This document shows positions 7,160 to 16,407 of a DNA stretch of 43,440 nucleotides, piece after piece (position 1 is the stretch's first letter; each line of letters opens with the position of its first letter). The DNA is from Prevotellaceae bacterium UBA711. GTDB taxonomy: Bacteria > Bacteroidota > Bacteroidia > Bacteroidales > Bacteroidaceae. The notes beneath the pieces are model-generated. The model saw only the letters and a list, made by a program, of their open reading frames with translations, made no database searches and had not been told where the DNA came from. The position numbers and the translations under genes are program-made. The stretch is from positions 17,594-61,033 of the forward strand of contig DBLZ01000109.1 in assembly GCA_002297545.1 (NCBI GenBank). The letters are read 5' to 3'.

Positions 7160-10100
7160 TCAGCCCTTTTTTCTTTCGGGCAGGAAGCGTTCCTGCAGGT
7201 ACTGGAAGATGATGAACAGCGACGGCACTACGAAGAGCAATCCTGCCGTGCCCAGCAGCATGCCTCCCACTGTGCCCACGCCCACTGAGATGTTGCCATT
7301 GGCACCCACGCCATGTGCAAACATCAAGGGCAGCATGCCGAAGACCATTGTCAGCGATGTCATCAGTATGGGGCGCAGGCGCGCTTTGGCTGCCGACATG
7401 GCTGCTGTGGTGATGCTCATACCCTGGCGCCGTCGCTCCGAGGCATATTCCGTCAGCAGGATGGCAGTCTTGGCCAGCAGGCCGATGAGCATGATCAGCC
7501 CCGTCTGCATGTAGATGTTGTTCTCCAGTCCCCATATCTTGGCGAACAGGAAGCTTCCCGTCAGTCCGAACGGCACGGACAGGATGACGGCGAAGGGTAT
7601 CATCAGGCTCTCGTACAGGGCGCACAATATCAGATATATGAAGACTATGCAGACGATGAACACCATCGTGGTGGTGTTGCCCGTGGAAGCCTCCTCGCGC
7701 GACATGCCTCCGAATTCATAGCCGTAGCCCTCCGGCAGCACTGTAGCGGCCATCTCCTCAATGGCCTCCAGTGCCTGTCCCGAGCTATAGCCTTCTGCCG
7801 GCACCCCGGACACGCTGATGGCCGGGAAGAGGTTGAAGCGGGAGAGGCTTTCCGAACCATAGACACGCGTGAGTGTGAGATACTGCGACACGGGCGACAT
7901 TTCCCCCTGGCTGTTGCGCACGAAGATGTTGTCCAATGCCCCGGTATCGAGCCTGTACTCCGGTGCAGCCTGCACCATGACCCGGTAGAGTTTCGTGAAG
8001 CGGTTGAGGTTGCTGGAATAGCTGCCTCCCACGTATCCGGCCAACGTGCCGAGGACATCGGAGGGCGATATGCCATTGCGCTTGCACAGGGCGGCGTCCA
8101 CCTCCACCAGATATTGTGGATACCTGGTGGCGAATGTGGTGTAGGCACGTGATATTTCCGGACGCTTGTTCATGGCATCTATGAATTCGTTGGTGTGCTC
8201 CAGCAGTTCGTCCACGCTACCGCCTTTCTTGTCTTGCACGTAGAGGTCGAAGCCGTTGCTCATGCCGTAGCCCGAAATCATGGGGCTGGTGGACACGCGT
8301 ATGGTGGCTGCCTTTATGCCGTCGGTGCGGCGGTATATCTCCTTCATCACCGATGTCACATCGTCGCCTTTCTTCTTACGCTCGCTCCAGTTTTTCAGGC
8401 GTATGGTGAACGAGCCTGCGGAAGCCGACTGGTTGTGCACGGCATCCTTGCCGGTGATGCGTGAATATATCTTTATCTGAGGTATGTCGCGTATGGCCGC
8501 CTCAATCTCCTCCATTATGCGTCCTGTCTCCTCCAGGTTGCTGCCCGGGGCCGTCTGCACGTTCACGTTGATGGTACCCATGTCCTCTTGGGGCACCAGG
8601 CCCGTCTTGGTGGTGTTCATCAGTACGACCAGTCCGGCCACAGCCGCCACGATGCTGCCCGGGGCAATGCCCTTGTGCCGGAACAGGAAGGAGACCCCTT
8701 CCATGTACTTGTCCCGCATGTGCCTGAAGGAACGGTCAAAGGCATAATGGAAGCGGTCCTGGAATCCTGGCCGTCCACCGTTTGCCTGGCCTGCACGCGG
8801 GCGCATGATGAGCGCACAGAGCGCCGGACTGAGTGTCAGGGCGTTGAGCAACGATATGGCCACCGCCACTGCCATGGTCAGGCCAAACTGGGTGTAGAAC
8901 GTACCCGTGGTGCCGCCCATGAAACTCACGGGAATGAACACCGCCATGAACACCACGGTCGTTGTCATCAGCGCCGAGGTAAGTCCGTCCATGGCATCCA
9001 CCGTGGCACGGTAGGCCGAGGTGTATCCCTCCTCGAAGCGCGCCTGCACAGCCTCCACCACAACGATGCTGTCGTCCACCACGGTGCCAATGACCAGCAC
9101 AAGGGCAAAGAGCGTCAGCAGGTTCAGGCTGAACCCCGCTATGCAGAGAAATGCGAATGTGCCGATAAGCGACACTATGATAGCCAGTGACGGGATGAGT
9201 GTGGCGCGCAGGTCGTGCAGGAACATGTATACCACCAGCACCACCAGCACGATGGCTACGAACAGGGTCTCTACCACATTGGCTATGGAGGCATCGAGAA
9301 AGTCCTTGGTGCTGGTAATGTCGGTAAGTACCATGCCCTTTGGCAGCGATGAGGATATGTCGGCCGTCACCTTGTCTATCTCCCCGATAATCTCGTTGGC
9401 ATTGGAGCCGGAAGTCTGCGCCATCATGCAGTTGGCGCCTGGATGGCCTCCCGTCTCGCTTTGCATGGCATAGTTCTCTGCTCCCATTTCTATGCGTGCC
9501 ACGTCCTTGAGGCGCAGCACGTTGCCGTCGGGCAGGGATTTTATCACCATGTTGCCGTAGTCAGCCTCCTCCTCGTACCGGCCTCTGTATTTAAGCACAT
9601 ACTGGAAGGTGTTGGGCGACTCGGCTCCCAGTGTGCCTGTGGGTGATTCCACATTCTGCTCTGCCAATACCGTTGATATGTCCGACGGCATCAGCCTGTA
9701 CTGTGCCATCCTTTGTGGATCGAGCCAGATGCGCATGGAATAGCTGGCACCCCAGATGTTCACATCGCCCACGCCGGCTATGCGCGACAGACGCGGTTCG
9801 ATGTTGATTTTCATGTAGTTTGTCAGGAAATTGGCATCATAGGAGTCGTCTGGGGAATAGAGCGATATGGCCTTGAGCGAGTTGCTCTGGCGCTTGCGCA
9901 CCGTGATTCCCGACTTGGTCACCTCGGCCGGAAGCAGTCCCTGGGCCGATGCCACGCGGTTCTGCACGTTCACCACCGACATGTCTGGGTCTGTGCCCTG
10001 CTTGAAGTATACGCTGATGGAGGCCGAACCCGTGTTGGTGGCCGTGGAGGTCATGTACATCATGTTCTCCACACCGTTGAGCTGTTCCTCCAACGGTGTT

Positions 10101-10300
10101 ATGACGCTCTTCATCACCGTCTCGGCATTGGCTCCGGTGTAGGTTGCGCTCACGCGCACCGTGGGCGGGGCTATGTCGGGGAATTGCTCCAAGGGCAGTT
10201 GGCTCAGTCCTATAAGCCCTACAATGACGATAGCTACGGAGATGACGCCCGACAGTACGGGACGGTCTATGAATGTCTTTGTACTCATGCCTCTGTTCAT
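7160..10300 (-). CDS. RND efflux transporter, AcrB/MexB (HAE1) type
   Basis: Inner-membrane proton-driven drug exporter. The 1046-residue length and 12-helix layout match AcrB: helix 1 (RPVLSGVISVAIVIVGLIGL), the first periplasmic loop with FPDIAPPTVRVSATYTGANAETV, helix 4 with the proton-relay pair in GTVVDDSIVVVE, the second large periplasmic loop, and helix 10 with the relay lysine in GLLAKTAILLTEYASERRR. The start at 10300 overlaps the adaptor gene's stop by 4 bp (ATGA), so the two genes are translationally coupled; the Met at 10288 (MSTKTFIDRP) is an alternative start. No TolC-type outer-membrane factor follows, unlike most Bacteroidota pumps, where the third gene is an OMF. The pump presumably borrows one encoded elsewhere. 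Confidence 0.96.
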   Translation of the reverse strand: MNRGMSTKTFIDRPVLSGVISVAIVIVGLIGLSQLPLEQFPDIAPPTVRVSATYTGANAETVMKSVITPLEEQLNGVENMMYMTSTATNTGSASISVYFKQGTDPDMSVVNVQNRVASAQGLLPAEVTKSGITVRKRQSNSLKAISLYSPDDSYDANFLTNYMKINIEPRLSRIAGVGDVNIWGASYSMRIWLDPQRMAQYRLMPSDISTVLAEQNVESPTGTLGAESPNTFQYVLKYRGRYEEEADYGNMVIKSLPDGNVLRLKDVARIEMGAENYAMQSETGGHPGANCMMAQTSGSNANEIIGEIDKVTADISSSLPKGMVLTDITSTKDFLDASIANVVETLFVAIVLVVLVVYMFLHDLRATLIPSLAIIVSLIGTFAFLCIAGFSLNLLTLFALVLVIGTVVDDSIVVVEAVQARFEEGYTSAYRATVDAMDGLTSALMTTTVVFMAVFIPVSFMGGTTGTFYTQFGLTMAVAVAISLLNALTLSPALCALIMRPRAGQANGGRPGFQDRFHYAFDRSFRHMRDKYMEGVSFLFRHKGIAPGSIVAAVAGLVVLMNTTKTGLVPQEDMGTINVNVQTAPGSNLEETGRIMEEIEAAIRDIPQIKIYSRITGKDAVHNQSASAGSFTIRLKNWSERKKKGDDVTSVMKEIYRRTDGIKAATIRVSTSPMISGYGMSNGFDLYVQDKKGGSVDELLEHTNEFIDAMNKRPEISRAYTTFATRYPQYLVEVDAALCKRNGISPSDVLGTLAGYVGGSYSSNLNRFTKLYRVMVQAAPEYRLDTGALDNIFVRNSQGEMSPVSQYLTLTRVYGSESLSRFNLFPAISVSGVPAEGYSSGQALEAIEEMAATVLPEGYGYEFGGMSREEASTGNTTTMVFIVCIVFIYLILCALYESLMIPFAVILSVPFGLTGSFLFAKIWGLENNIYMQTGLIMLIGLLAKTAILLTEYASERRRQGMSITTAAMSAAKARLRPILMTSLTMVFGMLPLMFAHGVGANGNISVGVGTVGGMLLGTAGLLFVVPSLFIIFQYLQERFLPERKKG

Positions 10301-11397
10301 CTCTGTTTGTTGGAATCCACGGCAGCTCCTTCTTTCACCAGTCCTGCCCCCTCGGCTATGATCACGTCACCAGGTTGCAGTCCTTCTTCCACTATGTATT
10401 CCGTGCCATTGTTGAGGCGGTACAGCCTGACGGCTGCGGAGCGGGCCTTGCCGTCCACCACTTTGTAGACGAAGGCTCTGTCCTGCAGTTCGTATGTGGC
10501 TCCTTGGGGAATGACTACGGCCTGTGGCAGAGAGGTGGGCACGATGACGGTGGCACTGCCTCCGCCTCGCAACAGTCCGTTGGGGTTGGGAAAGTCAGCG
10601 CGTAGGGTTACGCTACCAGTCCCGGAGGTGACAATGCCGCTTATGGCAGATATGCGCCCGCTCTCGGCATACATTTTGCCGCCTGCCATGCGCAACTGTA
10701 CGTCAGCGGTCTTTTCCATGAATTCATCCGGCGAGCCGTATTGCTCCATCAGCATTGCCACCTGCTGTTCGTTCAGCGAGAAGTAGGCATACATGCGGCT
10801 ATCATCGGATACGGTGACCAACGGTTCGCTGATGTTGCTGCTGACGAGTGATCCCACACGGTAGGCTATCATGCCGGCCACACCGTCCACGGGGCTTTTC
10901 ACTTCGGTGTAGGACAGATTGTTGCGGGCATTGGCTTCCTGGGCCTGTGCCGCAGCCAGTGCAGCCTGTGCCGCAGCCAGTTCATTGCGGGCTGTGTTGA
11001 GGGTGTGGTCTTGCACCACATTGTTGTCGTGCAGTTTCTGGGTACTCTCCATGTTCAGCTTGGCCGTAGCCAGCTTGGCTTCGGTGTTCTTCACATTGGC
11101 CACAGCCTCGGCCAACGCTGCACGGTAGGGCACTTGGTCTATGACGAACAGTGTCTGTCCTTTCTTCACCTTTTGGCCTTCGTCTATGCAGATGCTGGTG
11201 ATGAGGCCGCTTACTTGCGGACGTACCTCCACTACCTGCCGGCCTTCCAGTCTGGCGGAGTATTCCTGCCTCAGCGTGCGGTCTTCCAACTTTACGGTCA
11301 TGGTCTTGTAGTTTGAGGCTGCTTCGGCCGGAGTCTCCTTTTTGCAGGAGGCCATGGTCGCGGCTGCAAGCGCTGTTATCAGAATCTTACGGTACAT
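10297..11397 (-). CDS. RND periplasmic adaptor lipoprotein, AcrA/MexA type
   Basis: Membrane-fusion subunit that links the RND pump to an outer-membrane channel. From the Met at 11397 the protein is 366 residues and starts MYRKILITALAAATMASCKKE, a lipoprotein signal with the cysteine in MASC. It shows the adaptor order: a barrel-sandwich half (RLEGRQVVEVRPQVSGLITSICIDEGQKVKKGQTLFVID), an alpha-hairpin of about 60 residues (AVANVKNTEAKL to AQAQEANARNNLSY), the second lipoyl half (VKSPVDGVAGMIAYRVGSLV), a beta-barrel and a membrane-proximal domain. An in-frame upstream Met at 11454 is rejected because the promoter element at 11442-11449 lies downstream of it. First gene of the pump operon. Confidence 0.94.
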   Translation of the reverse strand: MYRKILITALAAATMASCKKETPAEAASNYKTMTVKLEDRTLRQEYSARLEGRQVVEVRPQVSGLITSICIDEGQKVKKGQTLFVIDQVPYRAALAEAVANVKNTEAKLATAKLNMESTQKLHDNNVVQDHTLNTARNELAAAQAALAAAQAQEANARNNLSYTEVKSPVDGVAGMIAYRVGSLVSSNISEPLVTVSDDSRMYAYFSLNEQQVAMLMEQYGSPDEFMEKTADVQLRMAGGKMYAESGRISAISGIVTSGTGSVTLRADFPNPNGLLRGGGSATVIVPTSLPQAVVIPQGATYELQDRAFVYKVVDGKARSAAVRLYRLNNGTEYIVEEGLQPGDVIIAEGAGLVKEGAAVDSNKQR

Positions 11398-11441
11398 GTT
11401 ATGTATATGGTATATGTGGTTGTTTTTCGCCTTTGGCATCA

Positions 11442-11449
11442 CAAAAGTA
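11442..11449 (-). promoter_or_regulatory. -7 promoter element for the RND operon
   Basis: TACTTTTG on the minus strand fits TAnnTTTG and lies 44 bp upstream of the adaptor's lipoprotein start. It shares the divergent intergenic region with the esterase promoter. Confidence 0.6.
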
Positions 11450-11557
11450 GCCATCTGGGACGATATGGAAATGGCTGTTGGCTGAAACGAGGGTAAACAG
11501 TTGTTTTTTGGTGGCGAACGTATGGGGCTGAAATGCTGTTATGCGGAGAAAAAGAAG

Positions 11558-11565
11558 TACCTTTG
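11558..11565 (+). promoter_or_regulatory. -7 promoter element for the esterase gene
   Basis: TACCTTTG, an exact TAnnTTTG match, lies 35 bp upstream of the ATG at 11601. No clear -33 TTG at the standard spacing. Confidence 0.65.
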
Positions 11566-11600
11566 CAGAGGTCAAACAATGATATGGACTTAAGGGTGAT

Positions 11601-12893
11601 ATGAATAGAAGAACAATTGTAGCCATGGGCTTGGCGGTACTTTGCGGTGTGGCAAAGGCTCAGGGGGTGGCCGACGGACATGTGTTGTCGTCAACGGCCG
11701 TGAGCCGTGTGTTTGGTGACGGCCGCAAGGTTGAAACAGTGGTATTGGAATATGATGTGCCTGTCAGCAACAAGAGCCTCGGCACTGGTAGTTTCTGCGT
11801 AGAGGGCAAGGAGGTGACGCGCGTCTATGCCAACACGGTTCCCGAACGCGCGGAACGTGGTACCAATGGCCGCTATGTCATCATCGAAGTAAAGGCCGAG
11901 GTTGACCTTGATGCCCAACCCAAGCAGCCCACTGAGGCCGAATTGGAAAAGAAGCGTGAGCGCGACCGTATGCAGGGAGGTCCGGGGCTACGTGCCGGAT
12001 GGAGCACGGGTGGCGGTGATGAGTACCCCGGCAATGCCGTGGTGGTGCAGACCGCAAGTATCAAGACTGCCAAAGGCATAACCTACAAGGCAAGCGGCAT
12101 GCCGATGGGGAGCACGCACGAGCGATGCCTCGTGGCCGACGATTTCCGACAGGAAGAATTCATAAGCCCATATACAGGGCAAGCGTTACCTTATAATATA
12201 TATCTGCCCAAAAACTATGACCCTTTGAAGTCCTACCCGTTGGTGCTCTTCATACACGATGCCGGAGTGGCAAGCGGCCCTGTGACGCACACCTTGTACC
12301 AGGGCAACGGAGCTACTTCGTGGGCAGAACCACAGGCGCAGGCCCGGCATGAGTGCATAGTGGTGGCTCCAGAGTATCCGTTCATAACCGTAGATGATAA
12401 CTGGAACTACAGCCACCACCTTGATGCCACTATTGCCCTGCTCCGAGATCTACAGACGCGTTACAGTATAGACGCCAAGCGTATCTACACTACAGGCCAG
12501 TCCATGGGATGCATGTCGTCCATCGTGATGATGCTGAAGGAACCTGACCTGTTTGCTGGTGCACTGCTGGTCGCAGGTAAGTGGGATCCCTCGCTGATGG
12601 GGCCGTTGGACAAGCAGAACCTGTGGATAATCTCTTGTGAGGGCGATGTATCGTCCAACACGTTGCAAGGTAGGGCTGTGGAGATGTGGCGCCGTCAGGG
12701 TAGTTGTGTCACTGAGGCCACATGGGACATGACACTGCCGCAGACACGGCTTTCAGAGGAGGCCGATAAGATGCGTGCCGAGGGTAATCATCTGCTCTTC
12801 ACTCATCTGACCGGGGGCAACCATCGTGCCACATGGTTTGTGGCTTACGGTATAGAGGGCGTGCAGGACTGGCTGTTTGAGCAGCACAAGTAA
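11601..12893 (+). CDS. Secreted alpha/beta-hydrolase (predicted esterase/peptidase)
   Basis: Exported serine hydrolase of the COG4099 type (phospholipase/esterase or prolyl-oligopeptidase-like; substrate unknown). The 430-residue protein has a signal peptide (MNRRTIVAMGLAVLCGVAKA) and an N-terminal beta-rich region of about 160 residues. The catalytic domain starts near FISPYTGQALPYNIYLPKNY. The nucleophile is Ser301 in GQSMG (codon 12501-12503). A plausible acid is the Asp in VAGKWDPS and a plausible base the His in LTGGNHRATWF. It is a single-gene unit with its own promoter, upstream of a two-component pair and close to the siderophore region. A role in hydrolysing esterified siderophores would be speculation. 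Confidence 0.88.
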   Translation: MNRRTIVAMGLAVLCGVAKAQGVADGHVLSSTAVSRVFGDGRKVETVVLEYDVPVSNKSLGTGSFCVEGKEVTRVYANTVPERAERGTNGRYVIIEVKAEVDLDAQPKQPTEAELEKKRERDRMQGGPGLRAGWSTGGGDEYPGNAVVVQTASIKTAKGITYKASGMPMGSTHERCLVADDFRQEEFISPYTGQALPYNIYLPKNYDPLKSYPLVLFIHDAGVASGPVTHTLYQGNGATSWAEPQAQARHECIVVAPEYPFITVDDNWNYSHHLDATIALLRDLQTRYSIDAKRIYTTGQSMGCMSSIVMMLKEPDLFAGALLVAGKWDPSLMGPLDKQNLWIISCEGDVSSNTLQGRAVEMWRRQGSCVTEATWDMTLPQTRLSEEADKMRAEGNHLLFTHLTGGNHRATWFVAYGIEGVQDWLFEQHK

Positions 12894-12907
12894 GTTTGCC
12901 ATGCAGG

Positions 12908-12932
12908 GTTGTTCCATTAATTCGTGAACAAC
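12908..12932. repeat. Short inverted repeat after the esterase gene
   Basis: GTTGTTC and GAACAAC form a perfect 7-bp dyad around 11 bp, beginning 15 bp after the esterase stop. No T-run follows, so it may be a weak terminator or an operator for the downstream kinase gene. Confidence 0.35.
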
Positions 12933-12997
12933 GCATTCTGTGGCTGTGGCCGCATGTCACATCCCGACATAGAATACTAAACCAAATATGACCTGTG

Positions 12998-14029
12998 ATG
13001 AAGAACGTTGCCTGCTACATAGATATGGCCTTCTGCTTCCTGTTGTTGCCTTTGATGATATATGCCTTTCCGGTGGAATGGTGGTGGGGCATGGATCCGT
13101 TGTTCTTTGCTGCGTTTGTGGGGTGGCTGTATGTCACTTACTTCCTGTATAAGTATTTTATTATTCCCAGGCTGTTCCAGGTGGGCAAGTGGCGCATGGC
13201 TGCGGTGGTAGCCATTGTTGTGTCGTTGGGTATCACATGGATGTTCTCGTCATATCGCATAATGTCGCCACTGCACCATGTATATAAGTGGCAGTACGAG
13301 GCTTACGCCGACATCATCTGGGGTATGCGGCAGAATCAGCAGGCCGTGTGGCTGCATTACATTGTGGTTGTCATATTTTGCTTCGCTGTTGGCATGCTGA
13401 ACGAGGCCTTCCGACAACGTCTGGCACGCGAGGAAGTGGAATACGAGCGTAACAAGGCCGAGCTTGCTTTATACAAGGCACAAATCAATCCGCATTTCCT
13501 TTTCAATACCCTCAATACGCTGTATGGATTGCTCATAACACATTCCGACAAGACCGAGGCAACATTGGAACGTTTCATCAACCTGACAAAGTATATGTAT
13601 AACAACGCCAATCACGAGTTCATATCGGTGGCAGAAGAGGTGAATTACATCGGCCAGTACATAGACCTGCAGAAGTTGAGGTTAAACGGTTATGCCGATG
13701 TCACCTTCACACACCGTGTGGACAATGAGGCCATGCCTGTTCCGCCGATGATGCTGATAACGTTTGTGGAGAATGCCTTTAAGTATGGTATCTCGTCCAA
13801 CGAACAGTGCTTTATCCACATAAGCCTTATGCAAGAGCGGGGCACGCTCACCTTTGGCGTGGAGAACTCCGTTTTCGAGCGTGAGACCGGCAATTCTAAG
13901 GGCATGGGAATAGAGAACTGCCGTCGGCGTCTGTCGTTGCTCTATCCGGGCCACCACCATCTGGACTTTGGCAAGACGGCAGAAGGAACCTTTCGTGTGT
14001 GCCTCGAACTAAAGGAGGAAACTATATGA
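12998..14029 (+). CDS. Sensor histidine kinase, LytS/YehU family
   Basis: Membrane-bound kinase of the His_kinase (PF06580) type that pairs with LytTR regulators. Four hydrophobic helices occupy the first 135 or so residues (MAFCFLLLPLMIYAF, DPLFFAAFVGWLYVTYFLY, MAAVVAIVVSLGITWMF, YIVVVIFCFAVGML). A short coiled linker (EEVEYERNKAELALYKAQ) follows, then the phosphoacceptor box INPHFLFNTLNTL with His166. The ATPase part has the N-box FVENAFKYGI and the G-box GMGIENCRRRLSLLYP. There is no obvious extracytoplasmic sensor domain. The ATG at 12998 follows an in-frame GTG at 12995. Its stop overlaps the response-regulator start (ATGA), so the two genes are coupled. Confidence 0.95.
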   Translation: MKNVACYIDMAFCFLLLPLMIYAFPVEWWWGMDPLFFAAFVGWLYVTYFLYKYFIIPRLFQVGKWRMAAVVAIVVSLGITWMFSSYRIMSPLHHVYKWQYEAYADIIWGMRQNQQAVWLHYIVVVIFCFAVGMLNEAFRQRLAREEVEYERNKAELALYKAQINPHFLFNTLNTLYGLLITHSDKTEATLERFINLTKYMYNNANHEFISVAEEVNYIGQYIDLQKLRLNGYADVTFTHRVDNEAMPVPPMMLITFVENAFKYGISSNEQCFIHISLMQERGTLTFGVENSVFERETGNSKGMGIENCRRRLSLLYPGHHHLDFGKTAEGTFRVCLELKEETI

Positions 14030-14733
14030 CGAAGTGTATAGCCATAGATGATGAACCGATAGCTTTGAGCATCATCAGCCGATATTGCGAACAGCGTGGT
14101 GGCGTGGTGCTGGAGACCTACAGCTCACCGCGCCTCGGGATGCAACGCATACGTGAATGGATGCCCGACATCGTGTTTCTGGATATAGAGATGAACGGAA
14201 CCTCAGGCTTAGAGCTGGCCAAGGAACTTCCTCCATCCTGTTGTCTGATATTCACTACGGCATATGCTCACTATGCTTTGGATGGTTTTGAGGTGAACGC
14301 CGTGGACTTCCTTCACAAGCCTTATTTCTATGAGCGTTTCAATCGCGCCATGCAGAAAGCCGAGCAGTGGTTGCGCATGTACGATCTGTTGCACGTCTCT
14401 GAGTCGGCCACGCACCGCATTACGCTGAAGTCGGACTACAAGAACGTGAGCATTCCTGTGGATACCATTTTATATATAGAATCTGTGGACAATTACGTGA
14501 AGGTACATCTGGCCGATGGCACGTCGGTCTTCTCCAAGATACCACTCCGGACTGTGGAAGAGCAGTTGCCGCAGGACAAGTTCGTACGCATACACCGTTC
14601 CTACCTGGTGGCGCGTCAGCGCATAGCCGGTTTTTCGCGCTCAGATGTGATGCTGTCCAAAGGTGGTAAGACGCTGCCAATTGGCAAGAAGTATTTGGGT
14701 GATATAATCACCATGTTGCGGGAGAATAGTTGA
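14026..14733 (+). CDS. LytTR-family response regulator
   Basis: DNA-binding partner of the upstream kinase. The receiver domain (residues 1-120) has the acidic pair in CIAIDDEP, phosphoacceptor Asp53 in IVFLDIEMNG, the Thr in IFTTAYAHYAL and the Lys in FLHKPY. The LytTR domain (about 140-235) contains ITLKSDYKNVSIPVDTILYIESVDNYVKVHL and FVRIHRSYLVARQRI. The 14026 start is chosen over an upstream in-frame start at 13999 because a strong ribosome-binding site AAAGGAGG lies at 14011-14018 and the ATG overlaps the kinase stop. Target genes are not evident; the adjacent esterase and RND pump are candidates. Confidence 0.95.
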   Translation: MTKCIAIDDEPIALSIISRYCEQRGGVVLETYSSPRLGMQRIREWMPDIVFLDIEMNGTSGLELAKELPPSCCLIFTTAYAHYALDGFEVNAVDFLHKPYFYERFNRAMQKAEQWLRMYDLLHVSESATHRITLKSDYKNVSIPVDTILYIESVDNYVKVHLADGTSVFSKIPLRTVEEQLPQDKFVRIHRSYLVARQRIAGFSRSDVMLSKGGKTLPIGKKYLGDIITMLRENS

Positions 14734-14998
14734 TGATTTGACGTAATATGGCTCCATGGTTACTTTGCCCCCATAGTTCAGACCTGCCGCGACATCAGCT
14801 CTCTCCTACCCCACCTCGCCCTGCTGCTCCTTAGGGGCGTATGTTCGCTCTTGCTTTAGGGCTCCATCGAGGGTGTACACGAAGGAACGTTGATTCCCAC
14901 CTTCTGCATAGGCTTCTTCCTTGGTCTCGTTTGCCGCATGACCGGGTAGAAAGCACATTTTTTCCTGCCGGACTGGTACCTGTTGTCCAAATGTTTTG
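14734..14998. other. Intergenic stretch without recognisable gene
   Basis: This is the promoter-distal part of the 389-bp gap between the LytTR regulator and the MFS transporter. It contains no convincing coding frame, repeat or terminator that I can see. The functional part of the gap is the promoter and leader from 14999 on. Confidence 0.5.
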
Positions 14999-15006
14999 TA
15001 CCTTTG
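14999..15006 (+). promoter_or_regulatory. -7 promoter element for the MFS transporter
   Basis: TACCTTTG, an exact TAnnTTTG match. The conserved leader motif starts 16 nt downstream, almost the same offset as in front of the xusA-like gene (13 nt). The -33 region is not clear. Confidence 0.65.
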
Positions 15007-15021
15007 CACGGCAAAAAACAA

Positions 15022-15081
15022 TTACAACGAGTAGTGTCTTATCACGTAAATCCAGTTGGATTACCTGATGGGGCACTACTT
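15022..15081 (+). ncRNA. Conserved stem-loop leader, copy A (MFS transporter)
   Basis: The leader starts TTACAACGAG and folds into two stacked stems. In the outer stem GAGTAGTG (15029-15036) pairs with CACTACTT (15074-15081). The inner arm is ATCA/TGAT plus GTAAATCC/GGATTAC, with one bulged A, capped by the loop AGTT. A second copy precedes the xusA-like gene at 16408-16468. It keeps the single-stranded segments (TTACAACGAG, CACGTAA, CCAGTTGGATT), but the outer stem and the inner-stem base differ by compensating changes. Each copy begins within about 16 nt of the -7 element and ends about 41-47 nt before the start codon. It does not resemble a riboswitch class I know. Confidence 0.75.
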
Positions 15082-15122
15082 GTCTTATGCCATAGTATCA
15101 ATCATACAATGTATCACACACA

Positions 15123-16301
15123 ATGAACAACACGTCAACGCAACCCAGACTGTGGACCGGCTCCTTCTGGAGGATTTGCCTGGTCAATCTCTTGATTTTC
15201 GTTAACTTCCATGCGCTCCTGCCAACGTTTCCATTCTTTGTCACCCATTTGGGCGGCGATGCGGTGACTATAGGTCTGGCTACTGCCCTCTTCAGCATAG
15301 CCTCCATCGTATCGCGCCCCATCGTGGGATGGCTCATCGACACACGGGGACGTTGTACCATCCTGGTCATTGGCCTTGTTGGCATGACCGTTATTCCTAT
15401 GGGCTATGCAGTCTCCGGCGGCATAGCTTTGGCCGTACTGTTGCGCACGATACATGGAGTATTTCATGCCACATCCAGCAATGCCTCTTCTACCTGGGTC
15501 ACCGACATCATACCTCACAGCCGCATGGGCGAGGGTCTGGGTATGTATGGTCTGTCCATGGCCATCAGCACAGCGGTGGCTCCGGCTCTTGGACTGGCGG
15601 TTATGAATCGTTGGAGCTTTCTGCCGCTATTCGGCATAGTCGCCATAGCGACGCTTGTGGCACTGATGATTACCACGAGGATACGTTCGCGCAACTATGT
15701 CATATCCGATGCTCCGCTTCGCATATCCGGACTCTTCGAGCCAATGTCGCTTCCTGCTGCCGTCACTCAGTTCTTCTTCATGATGGCCTATGGCGTGATA
15801 GAGGTCTATGTGGCCATCTATGCCTCTGACAACCATCTGCCGAGCGGAGGCATATATTTCATTTTCATTGCATTGGCTACGGTTGTCACACGCTTCCTGC
15901 TGGGGCGTGCCATAGACCGCCACGGCGAGGCATGTCTGGTCTATCCCGGGGTGGCTGCCATCATGGCCGGCATTGTACTATTGGTCTATGCACACAACGT
16001 ACCGGGCTATTTGTTGTCGGCTGTCCTGCTGGGCTATAGTTTCGGGGCCATACAGCCTTCCCTGCAGACGATGGCCATGCACACCGTCTCTCCCGAACGC
16101 CGAGGTGCGGCAGCCTCCACTTTCTTCGTGGCCTTTGATTTCGGTATAGCCATGGGCGGCTTCCTGGCCGGAGTGCTGATCAAGTATCTGGACTATGATG
16201 CCATGTTTATGTGTATGACTGTGCCTTGCCTGCTTTCGTGGGCTTATTATTATGTCTTCGGCAGGTGTCATGCCTCATCGTTCAACCATCAAAATCGCTA
16301 A
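15123..16301 (+). CDS. MFS transporter, possibly siderophore-related
   Basis: Twelve-helix major facilitator of 392 residues. The first half has the loop 2-3 signature in GWLIDTRGRCTI and the second half its counterpart in GRAIDRHGEACLV. Motif C-like glycine-rich text is seen in GMYGLSMAISTAVAPALG. The substrate cannot be read from the sequence. Context suggests a link to metal or siderophore traffic: it precedes a xusABC-like operon on the same strand, and both units carry the same structured leader. Export of a siderophore-like ligand or inner-membrane import are both possible. It ends 214 bp before the xusA-like start, with a separate promoter between. Confidence 0.88.
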   Translation: MNNTSTQPRLWTGSFWRICLVNLLIFVNFHALLPTFPFFVTHLGGDAVTIGLATALFSIASIVSRPIVGWLIDTRGRCTILVIGLVGMTVIPMGYAVSGGIALAVLLRTIHGVFHATSSNASSTWVTDIIPHSRMGEGLGMYGLSMAISTAVAPALGLAVMNRWSFLPLFGIVAIATLVALMITTRIRSRNYVISDAPLRISGLFEPMSLPAAVTQFFFMMAYGVIEVYVAIYASDNHLPSGGIYFIFIALATVVTRFLLGRAIDRHGEACLVYPGVAAIMAGIVLLVYAHNVPGYLLSAVLLGYSFGAIQPSLQTMAMHTVSPERRGAAASTFFVAFDFGIAMGGFLAGVLIKYLDYDAMFMCMTVPCLLSWAYYYVFGRCHASSFNHQNR

Positions 16302-16364
16302 TATACGGTAGTGCCTCTTGCCGGATGTGACATCCCCCACTCCATAAATCATTATTTTTAGGGA

Positions 16365-16395
16365 TTGCGGCATTGGGCGGAACTGCGTACCTTTG
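16365..16395 (+). promoter_or_regulatory. Promoter of the xusABC-like operon
   Basis: TTG at 16365-16367, a 20-bp spacer and TACCTTTG at 16388-16395 give a full Bacteroidota housekeeping promoter. The leader motif starts 13 nt downstream. Confidence 0.75.
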
Positions 16396-16407
16396 CAGCC
16401 GGAAAAT

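Noticed and set aside
11398..11454. Longer start of the RND adaptor (Met at 11454)
   Set aside because: It would precede the promoter element and hide the lipoprotein signal that begins at 11397.
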